Assembly (NCBI RefSeq): GCF_003815775.1
Contig: NZ_CP033926.1
Coordinates: 248,001 to 312,000 of the forward strand
DNA length: 64,000 nucleotides
DNA from: Chryseobacterium joostei
Lineage (GTDB): Bacteria > Bacteroidota > Bacteroidia > Flavobacteriales > Weeksellaceae
Direction of reading: 5' to 3'
The translations under genes were made by a program, and so were the position numbers. Below the pieces are notes generated by a model. The model was given only the letters and a program-made list of their open reading frames with translations, was not told the origin of the DNA and searched no databases. Position 1 is the first letter of the stretch, and every line of letters begins with the position of its first letter. Positions 7,492-15,968 of the stretch are shown piece by piece.

Positions 7492-10485
7492 TTAGTTTTT
7501 ATTGAGCATTATTTCTACAACAATTCCCTTGGGATGATTCTGTCTAAAGTTTATTTCAGCATTAATCTTTTTAACTAAATGAATCACCATGTGCAATCCT
7601 AATCCTTTTCCCTTAAAGCTAGGTGTTTCCAGCTTAGGATTTTTAAAAAGATTCATGTAGATGGCTATTTGTTCTGCAGACATTCCTGCTCCTGTATCTG
7701 TTATTGTTATGGTAGATTTTTGGTTATTTTCTGTAATATTCAGCGTTATCTGTCCATCAAATGTATTCTTTACGGCATTATCAAGAATATTGTGAATAAT
7801 GGCCATTAAAATACTTTCGTTCACATGAGAATAAACTTTGATATTAGCCATGTTGATAATCATAGTGCCTCTTTCTTTGGCTATCTCACAGAATAATTTT
7901 TTCTTGATCTCCAAAATCCTGTTAATAGGATATTCTTCCTCCTCAAAAATATTTTCAGCCTTATAAAGTTCGGTATATTCTTTTAAATTTAAGGTAAACT
8001 GATAAAGTTGTTCTGAAGATTTATAAATACTGTCAAAATACTTTTTCTGCAATTCTACATCATCCGATTCATACAATTTCTGCGAAAGCATGGCAATAAA
8101 TCTAATGGGAGTAGTAATGTCATGGCTAATGGTTTCAACCAATTTTTTCTGATACTCAGTTTCCTTTTGTAAGTCACTTTTTACCACTTCAAGAGTGAGA
8201 GCTGTTTCTTTCAACTCAGAATTTTTGTTGTGAACAATCTGTTTTAAGGCCTTGTTTTTTATTCTTAAAAAATTAGTGGTTAACTGAACAATTATAGTAA
8301 TGATAATCAGAATAATAATAGAAACAGACACCCTGAACAGCAGTGTTTGATAAAAAAACGGCTGAATTTTAAACTGCATGTTTTTTTCTTCGTATTTCCC
8401 ATCCGGAGATACCAGCATTCTTACGCTGAGTTTGTATTCTCCGGGAGCAAGATTACTGATGGTATATTTCAGTTCTTTTCCAGTGGTGATTTGTTCCCAT
8501 TCCGTATTTTCCGTACCTGATACTTTGGCCTCTATATAAAGGTTTTCCAGATTAGAGAAATATGGAATATCAATGAAAATATCGGCTGTTTTATAATCTT
8601 TTTTTAAATCAAGGAGATGGTGAAAATATTGAGGTTCGGAATTTCCAATCTTTACCCTTTCAATATAAATTTCACTTTTGTCCGGATAATAGGTCTTGAT
8701 ACTGTCTGGGTTAAAAAATACAAATCCATCCATAGACGGGAATACAAAATCTCCATTCTCCAGTATGTAGGCATTAGGTTGTGAGCTTCCATTAAACTCA
8801 TTCGTCAAGAATCCGTCTTTTTTGGTGAATCGATAATAAAAAACCGGTTTTTTTTGATCCTCAGCATACTGTAGAAGCTGTTTCTTAGGGACTTTAAACA
8901 GTCCATTATTGGAGGATATCCAATAAAACCCTTTTCGATCTTCAAGAATATAATGTGCAGATTGAAGGTAGTTGTTCCTGTCATTTGGCATTTTAGTAAG
9001 TTTTCGGTTTCTGAAAAGATAAAAACCGTTCTTATTGGTCATAATCCAAACGAGATTATCCTTTGTCTGAATAATACTTTTAACATGAATGTTTTGCAGA
9101 ATGGGAGTAATCGTTTCCTTTCCCAAAGTAATAGAGTACAGCCCATTGCTGTTGCCAACCAATACTTGATTCTTGCTGTATTGGGCAAAAGTATTGACAA
9201 AGCTTTTAAAATCATAAACAAAATCCGGCTTTGAAAATATATCTTTTGTAGAGAGATGCAACTGGCTTTTAGAAAAATCTGAAAACGAAGAGCCATATAG
9301 GTTTCCGCTTTTCAAGAAAAATTCAAATCCTTGCTTTATGAAGGTGGAATCTTTTCTTTTATAGCCAGAATTCTTATAAAATCTAATGATACTGCTCCTT
9401 TTCTGGATAAGGATATTCCCAGACTTGTCATACATCATAAGATAATTATCATTATTTCCAAATGGATATTTATTGATAACTCCATGTTTTCCAAACTCTG
9501 TTCCGTCTTCAGCAATGATCGTATTTTTGCTGAATGGGAGAGAGGCGTAGTATACATTATTTGAAAAATCAGCTTCTTTTCTGGCAACATAGAAATCTGA
9601 AAGTGAAAGAACATTCAGGCCATTATTCAGGGTTCCAAGGTAAAGCTTATTAAAATCCTTATCATAGAACATGGAATAATAGGGATGGCTGCCTATCTCA
9701 TTATATTTTACAAGGAATTTCAGAGTGATTTCACGTCCTTTTCCTTCTACAAGATAAATGTTATTGTGATTGATGATAAAGGTCTGATTAGTAATTTGCT
9801 GCCAGTAAACCTTTGTATTTGGATCATTAAAAAGACTTTCTTTCTCATGAACAACAAGATTTCCCCTATCAATAGAATAGGTTCTCCTTGTCTTTAGGTT
9901 ATTAATAAAAAGAACCTCATTAAATACAAAAATATTGTTCAGATCCTTGTTTGTAAAAGGAAGAGATATTTTTGTTTCTTTTCCATTTTTATCCTTGTAT
10001 ACGATAGTGTTTTTTGCTGTAAAGCTGTATGTTGAATTTTTAAGCTGTATAAAGTAGTTAATGTCATTATAAAAATTACATGCAATGATATTATTGGCAA
10101 CCCTGTTTACATACATTTCTCCTTCTACAAAATCTTTTTTATCACTACTATGAAGATTGGTAACTTTTGGAAATCTATTTTTTATAATGATCTTGTTTTC
10201 CTGAAAATTATTAAGAGCAGTAATACTGTCTAAAAGTGGATCCCCAATAAACTCTCCAAAGTGCAGATTATTTATTTTAAAACTATTAAAAGTAATAAAA
10301 GAACTACCATCGTAGCGCACAAGCCCATTTTCTGTAGAAATCCATATAAAACCATACTTATCCTTAACAATGGCCTTTGCACTGCTTTGTGGAAGTCCGT
10401 TGTCAATATTGTACCATGTTGAAGTATGGCGCTGTCCGTAAATGTTGAAATATAAGCAAGTAAAAAACAATGCCCAAGCCCTCAT
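7492..10485 (-). CDS. Two-component sensor histidine kinase with beta-propeller and Y_Y_Y sensor
   Basis: A 997-residue protein. The N-terminus has a signal-type hydrophobic stretch, then propeller repeats (for example GLPQSSAKAIVKDKYGFIWISTENGLVRYDG and later NLVWIMTNKNGFYLFRN and GFYWISSNNGLFKV), a Y_Y_Y-like beta domain near 620-705, one transmembrane helix near 715-740, and a cytoplasmic kinase. H788 lies in ETISHDITTP; the N box (HNILDNAVKN), G1 (DTGAGM) and G2 (GKGLGLHM) boxes are present. The long propeller faces the periplasm and resembles sensors of carbohydrate or surface cues in this phylum, but there is no fused receiver or AraC domain; the partner regulator is encoded separately just downstream. 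A near-perfect 24-bp palindrome lies 20 bp upstream. Confidence 0.92.
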   Translation of the reverse strand: MRAWALFFTCLYFNIYGQRHTSTWYNIDNGLPQSSAKAIVKDKYGFIWISTENGLVRYDGSSFITFNSFKINNLHFGEFIGDPLLDSITALNNFQENKIIIKNRFPKVTNLHSSDKKDFVEGEMYVNRVANNIIACNFYNDINYFIQLKNSTYSFTAKNTIVYKDKNGKETKISLPFTNKDLNNIFVFNEVLFINNLKTRRTYSIDRGNLVVHEKESLFNDPNTKVYWQQITNQTFIINHNNIYLVEGKGREITLKFLVKYNEIGSHPYYSMFYDKDFNKLYLGTLNNGLNVLSLSDFYVARKEADFSNNVYYASLPFSKNTIIAEDGTEFGKHGVINKYPFGNNDNYLMMYDKSGNILIQKRSSIIRFYKNSGYKRKDSTFIKQGFEFFLKSGNLYGSSFSDFSKSQLHLSTKDIFSKPDFVYDFKSFVNTFAQYSKNQVLVGNSNGLYSITLGKETITPILQNIHVKSIIQTKDNLVWIMTNKNGFYLFRNRKLTKMPNDRNNYLQSAHYILEDRKGFYWISSNNGLFKVPKKQLLQYAEDQKKPVFYYRFTKKDGFLTNEFNGSSQPNAYILENGDFVFPSMDGFVFFNPDSIKTYYPDKSEIYIERVKIGNSEPQYFHHLLDLKKDYKTADIFIDIPYFSNLENLYIEAKVSGTENTEWEQITTGKELKYTISNLAPGEYKLSVRMLVSPDGKYEEKNMQFKIQPFFYQTLLFRVSVSIIILIIITIIVQLTTNFLRIKNKALKQIVHNKNSELKETALTLEVVKSDLQKETEYQKKLVETISHDITTPIRFIAMLSQKLYESDDVELQKKYFDSIYKSSEQLYQFTLNLKEYTELYKAENIFEEEEYPINRILEIKKKLFCEIAKERGTMIINMANIKVYSHVNESILMAIIHNILDNAVKNTFDGQITLNITENNQKSTITITDTGAGMSAEQIAIYMNLFKNPKLETPSFKGKGLGLHMVIHLVKKINAEINFRQNHPKGIVVEIMLNKN

Positions 10486-10504
10486 ATGTGCACAACTGAT
10501 CTAT

Positions 10505-10528
10505 GTTTTATACATTAATGCATAAAAC
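10505..10528. promoter_or_regulatory. 24-bp near-perfect palindrome upstream of the kinase gene
   Basis: GTTTTATA..TATAAAAC-like symmetry: the left half GTTTTATACATT mirrors the right half AATGCATAAAAC with a single mismatched pair. It ends 20 bp before the kinase start codon, where an operator would overlap the promoter or leader. It could bind the LuxR-type regulator as autoregulation; that is inference. Confidence 0.4.
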
Positions 10529-11069
10529 GGTTAATAATAGTTTTTGTACAAGTCGAAGTTTTTTTAATGGGTAGGAACGATTGAGAATAAATTTTTATCA
10601 TTAATTTTTTTAGTCGTTTGTGTTTTATGTGTTAAATAGATTTATTTGATGCTGTAAAAATAATGAAATTATACAGATAAATCAGTATTTTTTGATGGGT
10701 ATTACCATGAGTTTTGTGTGTATTTATTGACAATGAAGCAGATATTTGTCGGTTTTTTTGTAGTAATATTTCTACAAATAGTGAAAATTGATTTGATAAA
10801 ATGAATTTTGTAACAGAAACCATGATTTTAATTTGTTGTTTTTTCTTAGATTTCATGACTGAGAATGCTGATGTTAGAAAAAATGGTTAAGCTTTGATAT
10901 GATAACTCAATGATGTTTATTTAATTTAATGAGTTGAATATCAATTAAATGCCTGTAATGTATATAATTTATTTTTATGTTTTGTATGGGGTGTAGTGTG
11001 TATTTTTCATTTATTGTCTTTTTGTAGCAAAAATTTTACAATGATATTGTGTTAATTCTACATGCTTTT
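10529..11069. other. Long AT-rich intergenic stretch without a recognisable gene
   Basis: About 540 bp between the two-component operon promoter and the candidate RNA promoter. I see no coding region with plausible composition; the only open frame on the minus strand (10632-10856) has low-complexity content. No further strong hairpin is seen. Confidence 0.5.
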
Positions 11070-11101
11070 TTTGATCAGGCTAAATAGCTTCCCTATTTTT
11101 G
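11070..11101 (+). promoter_or_regulatory. Bacteroidetes-type promoter (TTTG-N20-TAnnTTTG)
   Basis: TTTG ends at 11073 and TATTTTTG occupies 11094-11101, with a 20-nt spacer, a very good match to the Bacteroidetes primary sigma consensus. Transcription is expected to start around 11107, about 290 bp upstream of the next coding start, which suggests a non-coding product or a long leader. Confidence 0.6.
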
Positions 11102-11106
11102 CAAAC

Positions 11107-11210
11107 GGTTCCCACAAAGATGAAAGAGGCTTCTAATTAATTTAGATGATTCTAAGAACACAAACGGTTTTGCCTCAAAAGTAAAGGGTCTCTTTCAGGA
11201 GATCTTTTTG
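11107..11210 (+). ncRNA. Candidate structured small RNA
   Basis: A roughly 100-nt segment starts just after a consensus-like promoter. It can close by an 11-bp helix in which 11122-11132 (GAAAGAGGCTT) pairs with 11186-11196 (GGGTCTCTTTC, three G-U pairs). A second possible 3' hairpin (GGTCTC with GAGATC, 11187-11204) is followed by five T and may be a terminator; the two are mutually exclusive. The interior holds short hairpins. There is no reading frame of note. Size and form are compatible with a 6S-like or other regulatory RNA, but I cannot assign a family. Confidence 0.35.
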
Positions 11211-11396
11211 CTTTTCACAACATTTCCTATTCGAATTCATATTTTAAATCTAAAAATAGTCATCTTTTTTATAGATAAAATCAGTGTAATGTGCTTGTAT
11301 TAGAGAGTTGTTGCTATTAATGATCCGAAAAGTTCACCATGTGGTTTTTAATTCTTAACTTTAAATTGATGCTTTAAAGCAGCATAAAACCAAAAC

Positions 11397-11753
11397 ATGA
11401 TGAAAAGAAGTAAAGAAATTGCAAATCAGTATTTTATATTTTTAGAAAAGCATGTTCGTGATGTGATTTCAGGAAGTATTTCCGAATTTATGGAATTAAA
11501 TGAAATTGCTGGGCATTTGGCGGTTTCTCATAAACACCTTACCGATACTATCAAAAAGGAAACAGGACAGCATCCCTGCTATTTCTATGATGAAAAAATT
11601 ATTCAGGAAGCTAAATGGATGCTTACCAGCTCCGACAAATCCGTAGCAGAAATCGCCCGTATTTTTACCTATGATCCATCTAATTTTTCAAAGTTTTTTA
11701 AAAAAATGACAGGTTTTACCCCAGGTAATTTTAGGAAATATCATCCAATTTAA
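11397..11753 (+). CDS. Single-domain AraC-family DNA-binding protein
   Basis: A 118-residue protein made almost only of an AraC DNA-binding domain with both helix-turn-helix units: LNEIAGHLAVSHKHLTDTIKKETG (about 38-62) and VAEIARIFTYDPSNFSKFFKKMTGFTPGNFRKY (about 82-115). There is no ligand-binding or membrane module, so regulation must come through its own level or a partner. Small stand-alone AraC proteins are frequent in flavobacteria. It is monocistronic with long flanking gaps, and the candidate RNA lies about 190 bp upstream. Confidence 0.85.
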   Translation: MMKRSKEIANQYFIFLEKHVRDVISGSISEFMELNEIAGHLAVSHKHLTDTIKKETGQHPCYFYDEKIIQEAKWMLTSSDKSVAEIARIFTYDPSNFSKFFKKMTGFTPGNFRKYHPI

Positions 11754-12178
11754 ATTTTTTAATTGGCTTCTTTGAAACCTCTTTACTAGTATCTTTTTAC
11801 ATAGCCTGTTCTCCTTTATGGGATTTAATAATGTTAAAATTCAACCAAAATAGAGCTTTTAAAACGTTGTAACTAAAGAATAATAAAAAATAATCTTTTA
11901 TAAATGAGATGGTTGTAAAAATTAATAGTATTTTTTTGCTATTTCTTCACTAATATTGCTTTATTGATTGCTTTTTTTACTAATTTTCCATTACTAAAAA
12001 CTGACAAGTTCAATAAAAAATATGTTCAAAGTTGCATCTATATAATAGAGTAGTTTGGTTTACGGATTAAGAGAATAAAAATATTAAGTCTTTAATAATA
12101 TTTAATCTTTTATGTGAATCAAAGCCCTTTAAATAGTCATATATTTGTTTCTTCGAACCACAACAAACAAGATTAAGG
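11754..12178. other. Intergenic region with promoter for the downstream synthase
   Basis: This 425-bp AT-rich gap holds no ORF. A -7 element TATATTTG lies at 12140-12147, 31 bp before the next start codon; the matching -33 element is weak. I see nothing else. Confidence 0.5.
12140..12147 (+). promoter_or_regulatory. -7 promoter element TATATTTG
   Basis: It matches TAnnTTTG exactly and is correctly placed to drive the synthase-tetR pair. No convincing TTTG is seen 19-21 nt upstream. Confidence 0.45.
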
Positions 12179-13435
12179 ATGAGCATCAATTTCACAACAG
12201 CAACTATTAAAGACTTTGAGAATATACCAGATAATGATATGGCTCAAAGAGCTGAAATATTTTATGAATACCTGGACTTCGTGAAGTCTAACGGGCATAT
12301 GAATTACAGACTGAAGAATACTTCAGGGACCAATGCAGTATTGAATGTAAATATTGCAAATCAAAACAGAGAATTTGTTAGTTTTGTTTCTAGTGATTAC
12401 TTAGGGTTTACACAGCACCCAAAAGTAAAACAGGCTGCTATTGAGGGAATAGAAAAGTATGGCACAGGAACAGGAGCAACCCCTCTTATTGGTGGTTATT
12501 TTGATTACCATAATGCCTTAGAGAAAAAGATATCAAGTTTTTTTAAAAGAACTGAAGATGAAGCTGTAGTTTTTACTACCGGGTATACTGCTAATAGCGC
12601 CACTTTACAATGCTTAATGCAGAAAGAAGATCTTGCGATTTTAGATATGGCAGTACATGCCAGCGTACATGAAGGATGTGCCTTTACCAATAAAAAAACA
12701 TTTCCACACAATAATTTGGAATCTTTGGAACACATTTTGAAGGTATCTGAAAATCTGTACCGTACGAAACTCGTTATTGTGGATGGAGTGTATTCCCAAG
12801 ATGGTGATACCTCGCATATTAATGAGATCTATAATCTGGTGAAGAAGTATAATGCCTTTCTAATGGTAGACGACGTACATGGTGTCGGTATCCTTGGAGA
12901 AACAGGAAGAGGTACTTTGGAACAAGCCGGATTACTTGATAAAGTAGATATCATCACAGGAACATTCAGTAAAACGTTTGGTAACCTAGGTGGATACGTT
13001 ATTGCCGATAAAAAATTGGCAGCATTTATCAGATTTCAATCCCGTCAGCAGATATTCTCAGCAACAGCCCCACCATCATCCGCAGGAATCGTTAAAGCCA
13101 TTGATTTAATAGACGAAGAACCAATCTGGAGAGAAAGACTTTGGAATAATATCAATTATTTCAAAAAAGGACTTGATGATCTGGGATTAGATACAGGAAT
13201 TACCTGCTCTGCGATTGTTCCTGTAAAAATAGGAGATCCATACTTAACAGGAGATGTCGGAAAATTATTAATAGAAAAAGGGATTTATACGAATCCTATT
13301 CTATATCCGGCAGTGCCACGAAAAGATGCACGTATCAGAATGAGTGTAACAGCGAGACATGAAAAGGAACATTTGGATAAAACACTCAACGCATTTGATG
13401 ATATTAATAAAAAATTGCATATTGCAAAAAAATAA
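12179..13435 (+). CDS. Alpha-oxoamine synthase family PLP enzyme (serine palmitoyltransferase / cysteate acyltransferase type)
   Basis: A 418-residue fold-type I PLP enzyme of the family that condenses an amino acid with an acyl-CoA or acyl-ACP with loss of CO2. Visible landmarks are SSDYLGF (71-77), the His of ASVHEG (164), the cofactor Asp and substrate His in VDDVHGVGILGETGRG (230-245), and Schiff-base Lys265 in GTFSKTFGNLGGY. In Bacteroidetes such genes make the first intermediate of sphingolipids (serine plus palmitoyl donor) or of sulfonolipids such as capnine/sulfobacin (cysteate plus acyl donor). Biotin synthesis (BioF) or Kbl is less likely because no partner gene is near. A TetR regulator follows after 6 bp and probably controls or co-responds with it. 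The choice between serine and cysteate cannot be made from sequence reading. Confidence 0.75.
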   Translation: MSINFTTATIKDFENIPDNDMAQRAEIFYEYLDFVKSNGHMNYRLKNTSGTNAVLNVNIANQNREFVSFVSSDYLGFTQHPKVKQAAIEGIEKYGTGTGATPLIGGYFDYHNALEKKISSFFKRTEDEAVVFTTGYTANSATLQCLMQKEDLAILDMAVHASVHEGCAFTNKKTFPHNNLESLEHILKVSENLYRTKLVIVDGVYSQDGDTSHINEIYNLVKKYNAFLMVDDVHGVGILGETGRGTLEQAGLLDKVDIITGTFSKTFGNLGGYVIADKKLAAFIRFQSRQQIFSATAPPSSAGIVKAIDLIDEEPIWRERLWNNINYFKKGLDDLGLDTGITCSAIVPVKIGDPYLTGDVGKLLIEKGIYTNPILYPAVPRKDARIRMSVTARHEKEHLDKTLNAFDDINKKLHIAKK

Positions 13436-13441
13436 TAAATT

Positions 13442-14074
13442 ATGCCTAGAAAAGTAGTGCAAGGCCCAATTAGGGACAAAGAAAAAACAAAACAGAAACT
13501 GCTTGCTGCAGTTGGTAAAATTTTAAGAGTAAAAGGATACTCAGGTTTAAAAGTAAGTAAAATAGCAGCAGTTGCAGGTTTTGATAAAAAATTGATTTAT
13601 GAGTACTTTGGAAGTACTGATAAGCTAATCGATGAATATATTAAGTCTCAGGATTACTGGAGTCAGGTAAATAAAGATGTAGAAGTAGATTACTCTGACG
13701 GAGGGCATGAGCTTACCAAATTTGTTGTGCTTAACCAGTTTGAGAACCTTAAGAAAAATAAAGAACTTCAAAAAATTATCCTTTGGGAACTTTCAGAAAA
13801 TAAACCTATTCTTAAAAAGTTGGTTGAACAGCGTGAAGAAGTAGGAGAGGTTTTGTTTGGAAATATCTCAGACCCATACTTTGGAGAGGGCGCAGCAACG
13901 AGACATAGAGCAATCATGGCACTAATTGTTTCAGGAGCTTATTACCTTAACCTTTATACAGGATATAACGCAAGTGTTTTCTGCGGTATTGATCTGAAAA
14001 CAGAAGAAGGAAGAAAGGAAATTGAACAGGCTATTGTTGAATTGATTGATTTTGCATACAGTAAAAAGAAATAA
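13442..14074 (+). CDS. TetR/AcrR-family transcriptional regulator
   Basis: A 210-residue protein with an N-terminal TetR helix-turn-helix (about residues 15-65: KQKLLAAVGKILRVKGYSGLKVSKIAAVAGFDKKLIYEYFGSTDKLI) and an all-helical C-terminal ligand domain. It begins 6 bp after the acyl-amino-acid synthase stop, so the two are cotranscribed. The arrangement suggests control of membrane lipid synthesis, or sensing of an acyl ligand. It is followed by a long inverted repeat. Confidence 0.88.
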   Translation: MPRKVVQGPIRDKEKTKQKLLAAVGKILRVKGYSGLKVSKIAAVAGFDKKLIYEYFGSTDKLIDEYIKSQDYWSQVNKDVEVDYSDGGHELTKFVVLNQFENLKKNKELQKIILWELSENKPILKKLVEQREEVGEVLFGNISDPYFGEGAATRHRAIMALIVSGAYYLNLYTGYNASVFCGIDLKTEEGRKEIEQAIVELIDFAYSKKK

Positions 14075-14139
14075 AAATTAAAAGTTTTCCAATTTGAGCA
14101 GAAATACATTTTTGTTGATATTTGAAAACTTTTAATTTT
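14074..14139. terminator. 16-bp perfect inverted repeat downstream of tetR
   Basis: AAAATTAAAAGTTTTC (14074-14089) is the exact reverse complement of GAAAACTTTTAATTTT (14124-14139), with a 34-nt loop. The arm begins at the tetR stop codon. It may end transcription or be one of the long intergenic palindromes seen elsewhere in this window. Confidence 0.5.
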
Positions 14140-14171
14140 CAAATTAGAACTATATTTCTTATTTTTGACCA

Positions 14172-15871
14172 ATGGAAAATTTTATAGTATCTGCAAGAAA
14201 ATATCGTCCTCAAGAGTTTGATACAGTTGTAGGACAATCCCATATTACGGATACTTTAGAACATGCAATTGAAGAAAGCCAACTAGCTCAGGCATTACTT
14301 TTTTGTGGCCCTCGTGGTGTGGGAAAAACTACCTGTGCCAGAATTCTTGCAAGAAAGATCAATGAGAAAGATGGTTCGGTTTCAGAAGACGGCTTTGCTT
14401 ATAATATCTATGAATTGGATGCTGCATCCAATAACTCTGTAGATGATATCAGAGAACTGATAGATCAGGTTCGCTTTGCTCCTCAGGTTGGTAAATACAA
14501 GGTATATATCATTGATGAGGTTCATATGCTGTCTTCTGCCGCTTTCAATGCTTTTCTTAAGACACTTGAAGAGCCGCCAGCTCATGCTATCTTCATTTTG
14601 GCGACTACGGAAAAACATAAAATTATTCCAACCATTTTATCTCGTTGTCAAATCTATGACTTCAAGAGAATTACCATTGAAGATATTCAGGCACACCTGA
14701 AAAATATTGCTCAAAAGGAAAATATACAATACGAAGATGACGCTCTATACCTGATTGCCCAAAAGGCAGATGGTGCATTAAGAGACGCTCTTTCAATCTT
14801 CGACAGGCTTTCCACATTCTCCCAGAAAAACATTACACTCGCAAAAGCCGCAGAAGTTCTGAATATTCTGGACTATGATCAATACCTTAATATTGTAGAT
14901 CTTGCCAAGGAAAACAAAATTCCTGAAGTACTGTCTGCCTTTAATGATATTGTTAAAAAAGGTTTTGATCCCCATATTTTTGTTGCCGGACTAGGGAATC
15001 ATTTCAGAGACCTGATGATGGCACAGAATACTTCTACAATTGATCTTATTGAAGTAGGAGAGAAGACTAAATCTAAGTTTATAGAACAAGGACAAAAATG
15101 GACTGCCCAGCAACTGATTGATGGCATTGAAATCTGTAACCATGCAGATATTAATTATAAGAATTCAAAGAATCCAAGACTTACCGTTGAAATTGCACTG
15201 ATGCAGCTATCTTCTCTGACAGCTAATTCAGGTGATACTAAAAAAAAAAGTTCTTAATACTAGCTCCTTTTCTCAGTGAGAAGCAGGAAGTGAAAATCCC
15301 TGAAAAAGCTCCGGAGAAAAAAGAGCCCGTTAAGACGGTACAAACTGTACAGTCTGAAGAGGTTCAGAATACTACAATCAATAAAACAACAAAGCCGTTA
15401 TCCAGACCTGGAATTTCTTCAGGCTTTAGCATTAATTCCTTTTTGAATAAAGAAGAAAAAGTAGAGACAACAGAAAATGTTGTTGTAAAAACTGAAAATC
15501 TTCCCCAACACCATTTTACAGATACAGATCTGCAGATGGAATGGAAAATCATGCTTAAGCAGCTGCAGGTAAAAAATACTTTTATCTTTAATGCAGTTAA
15601 AACATTTAAGCTGGAGAAAAAAGAAGAGAATAAAATTAAAGTTTTATTTCCATCAGATTCTGCCAAGGTAGAATTTGATAAGGTGAGTGGAGAATTTTTC
15701 AATCATTTCAGAAAAAAAGTTCAGAACCATGCCATTGAGGTAGAATACGAGAGAGACGTTGAAAATCTGAAGATTGAAGTAGTCACCAAAAGAAAAATAT
15801 TTGAAAAATTTATAGAAAAAAATCCACTTTTAAGAGATCTTGATGATTTAATGAAGTTTGATTTGACATAA
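14172..15871 (+). CDS. dnaX: DNA polymerase III gamma/tau subunit, split by a -1 shift at an A10 run
   Basis: The clamp-loader ATPase. Frame 0 runs 14172-15257 (361 codons) and holds Walker A GPRGVGKTT (46-54), Walker B VYIIDEVH (111-118), the ELDAASNNSVDDIR element (81-94), the sensor-1 region ATTEKHK and the SRC arginine-finger motif, then the collar domain. It stops soon after a run of ten A. The -1 frame is open from the run to 15871 and encodes about 205 more residues. A shift there gives a 566-residue tau-like protein and a shorter gamma-like one, as in E. coli (ribosomal shift) and Thermus (polymerase slippage). The zinc-binding cysteine cluster usual after Walker A is absent, as I recall for flavobacterial DnaX. 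A homopolymer sequencing error is the main alternative. Confidence 0.9.
15240..15250 (+). other. A10-G slippery sequence in dnaX (candidate programmed shift or slippage site)
   Basis: Ten A (15240-15249) followed by G. In frame 0 the codons are AAA AAA AAA AGT TCT TAA. A -1 shift, or one extra A in the mRNA, gives AAG then the long open frame. About 15 nt downstream is a stem-loop (15265-15274 with 15278-15288, loop AGT, one bulge) that could act as a stimulator, though its spacing is longer than usual. Confidence 0.6.
15248..15871 (+). CDS. dnaX: DnaX tau-specific C-terminal segment (-1 frame)
   Basis: This frame continues dnaX after the A10 run. It first encodes a short hydrophobic joint (FLILAPFLS), then a Lys/Glu/Pro/Thr-rich linker (to about 15520) and a folded C-terminal domain of about 110 residues (from FTDTDLQMEWKIMLKQL to the end), consistent with the tau domain that contacts polymerase and helicase. 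A GTG at 15290 could be read as a start, but the linker-first content and lack of a separate promoter make an independent protein unlikely. Confidence 0.7.
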   Translation, partial: KFLILAPFLSEKQEVKIPEKAPEKKEPVKTVQTVQSEEVQNTTINKTTKPLSRPGISSGFSINSFLNKEEKVETTENVVVKTENLPQHHFTDTDLQMEWKIMLKQLQVKNTFIFNAVKTFKLEKKEENKIKVLFPSDSAKVEFDKVSGEFFNHFRKKVQNHAIEVEYERDVENLKIEVVTKRKIFEKFIEKNPLLRDLDDLMKFDLT

Positions 15872-15885
15872 TTTTTATATATTTG
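15857..15885 (+). promoter_or_regulatory. Promoter of the aromatic leader and DAHP synthase gene
   Basis: TTTG at 15857-15860 and TATATTTG at 15878-15885, spacer 17 nt. It overlaps the end of dnaX, and transcription would begin near 15891, giving a leader of nearly 380 nt before the synthase start. Confidence 0.55.
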
Positions 15886-15968
15886 TCAAAGTTTTCTGTT
15901 GAAAATAAATTTTCGACAAGAACAAATTGCAACCAGAAACGCTAAAACAAAGACATTTCCAGAATAAA

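Noticed and set aside
10632..10856. 74-codon open frame on the minus strand in the long gap upstream of the kinase operon
   Set aside because: Composition is low-complexity (Lys, Asn, Ile, Ser), there is no promoter or initiation context, and it does not look like any family.
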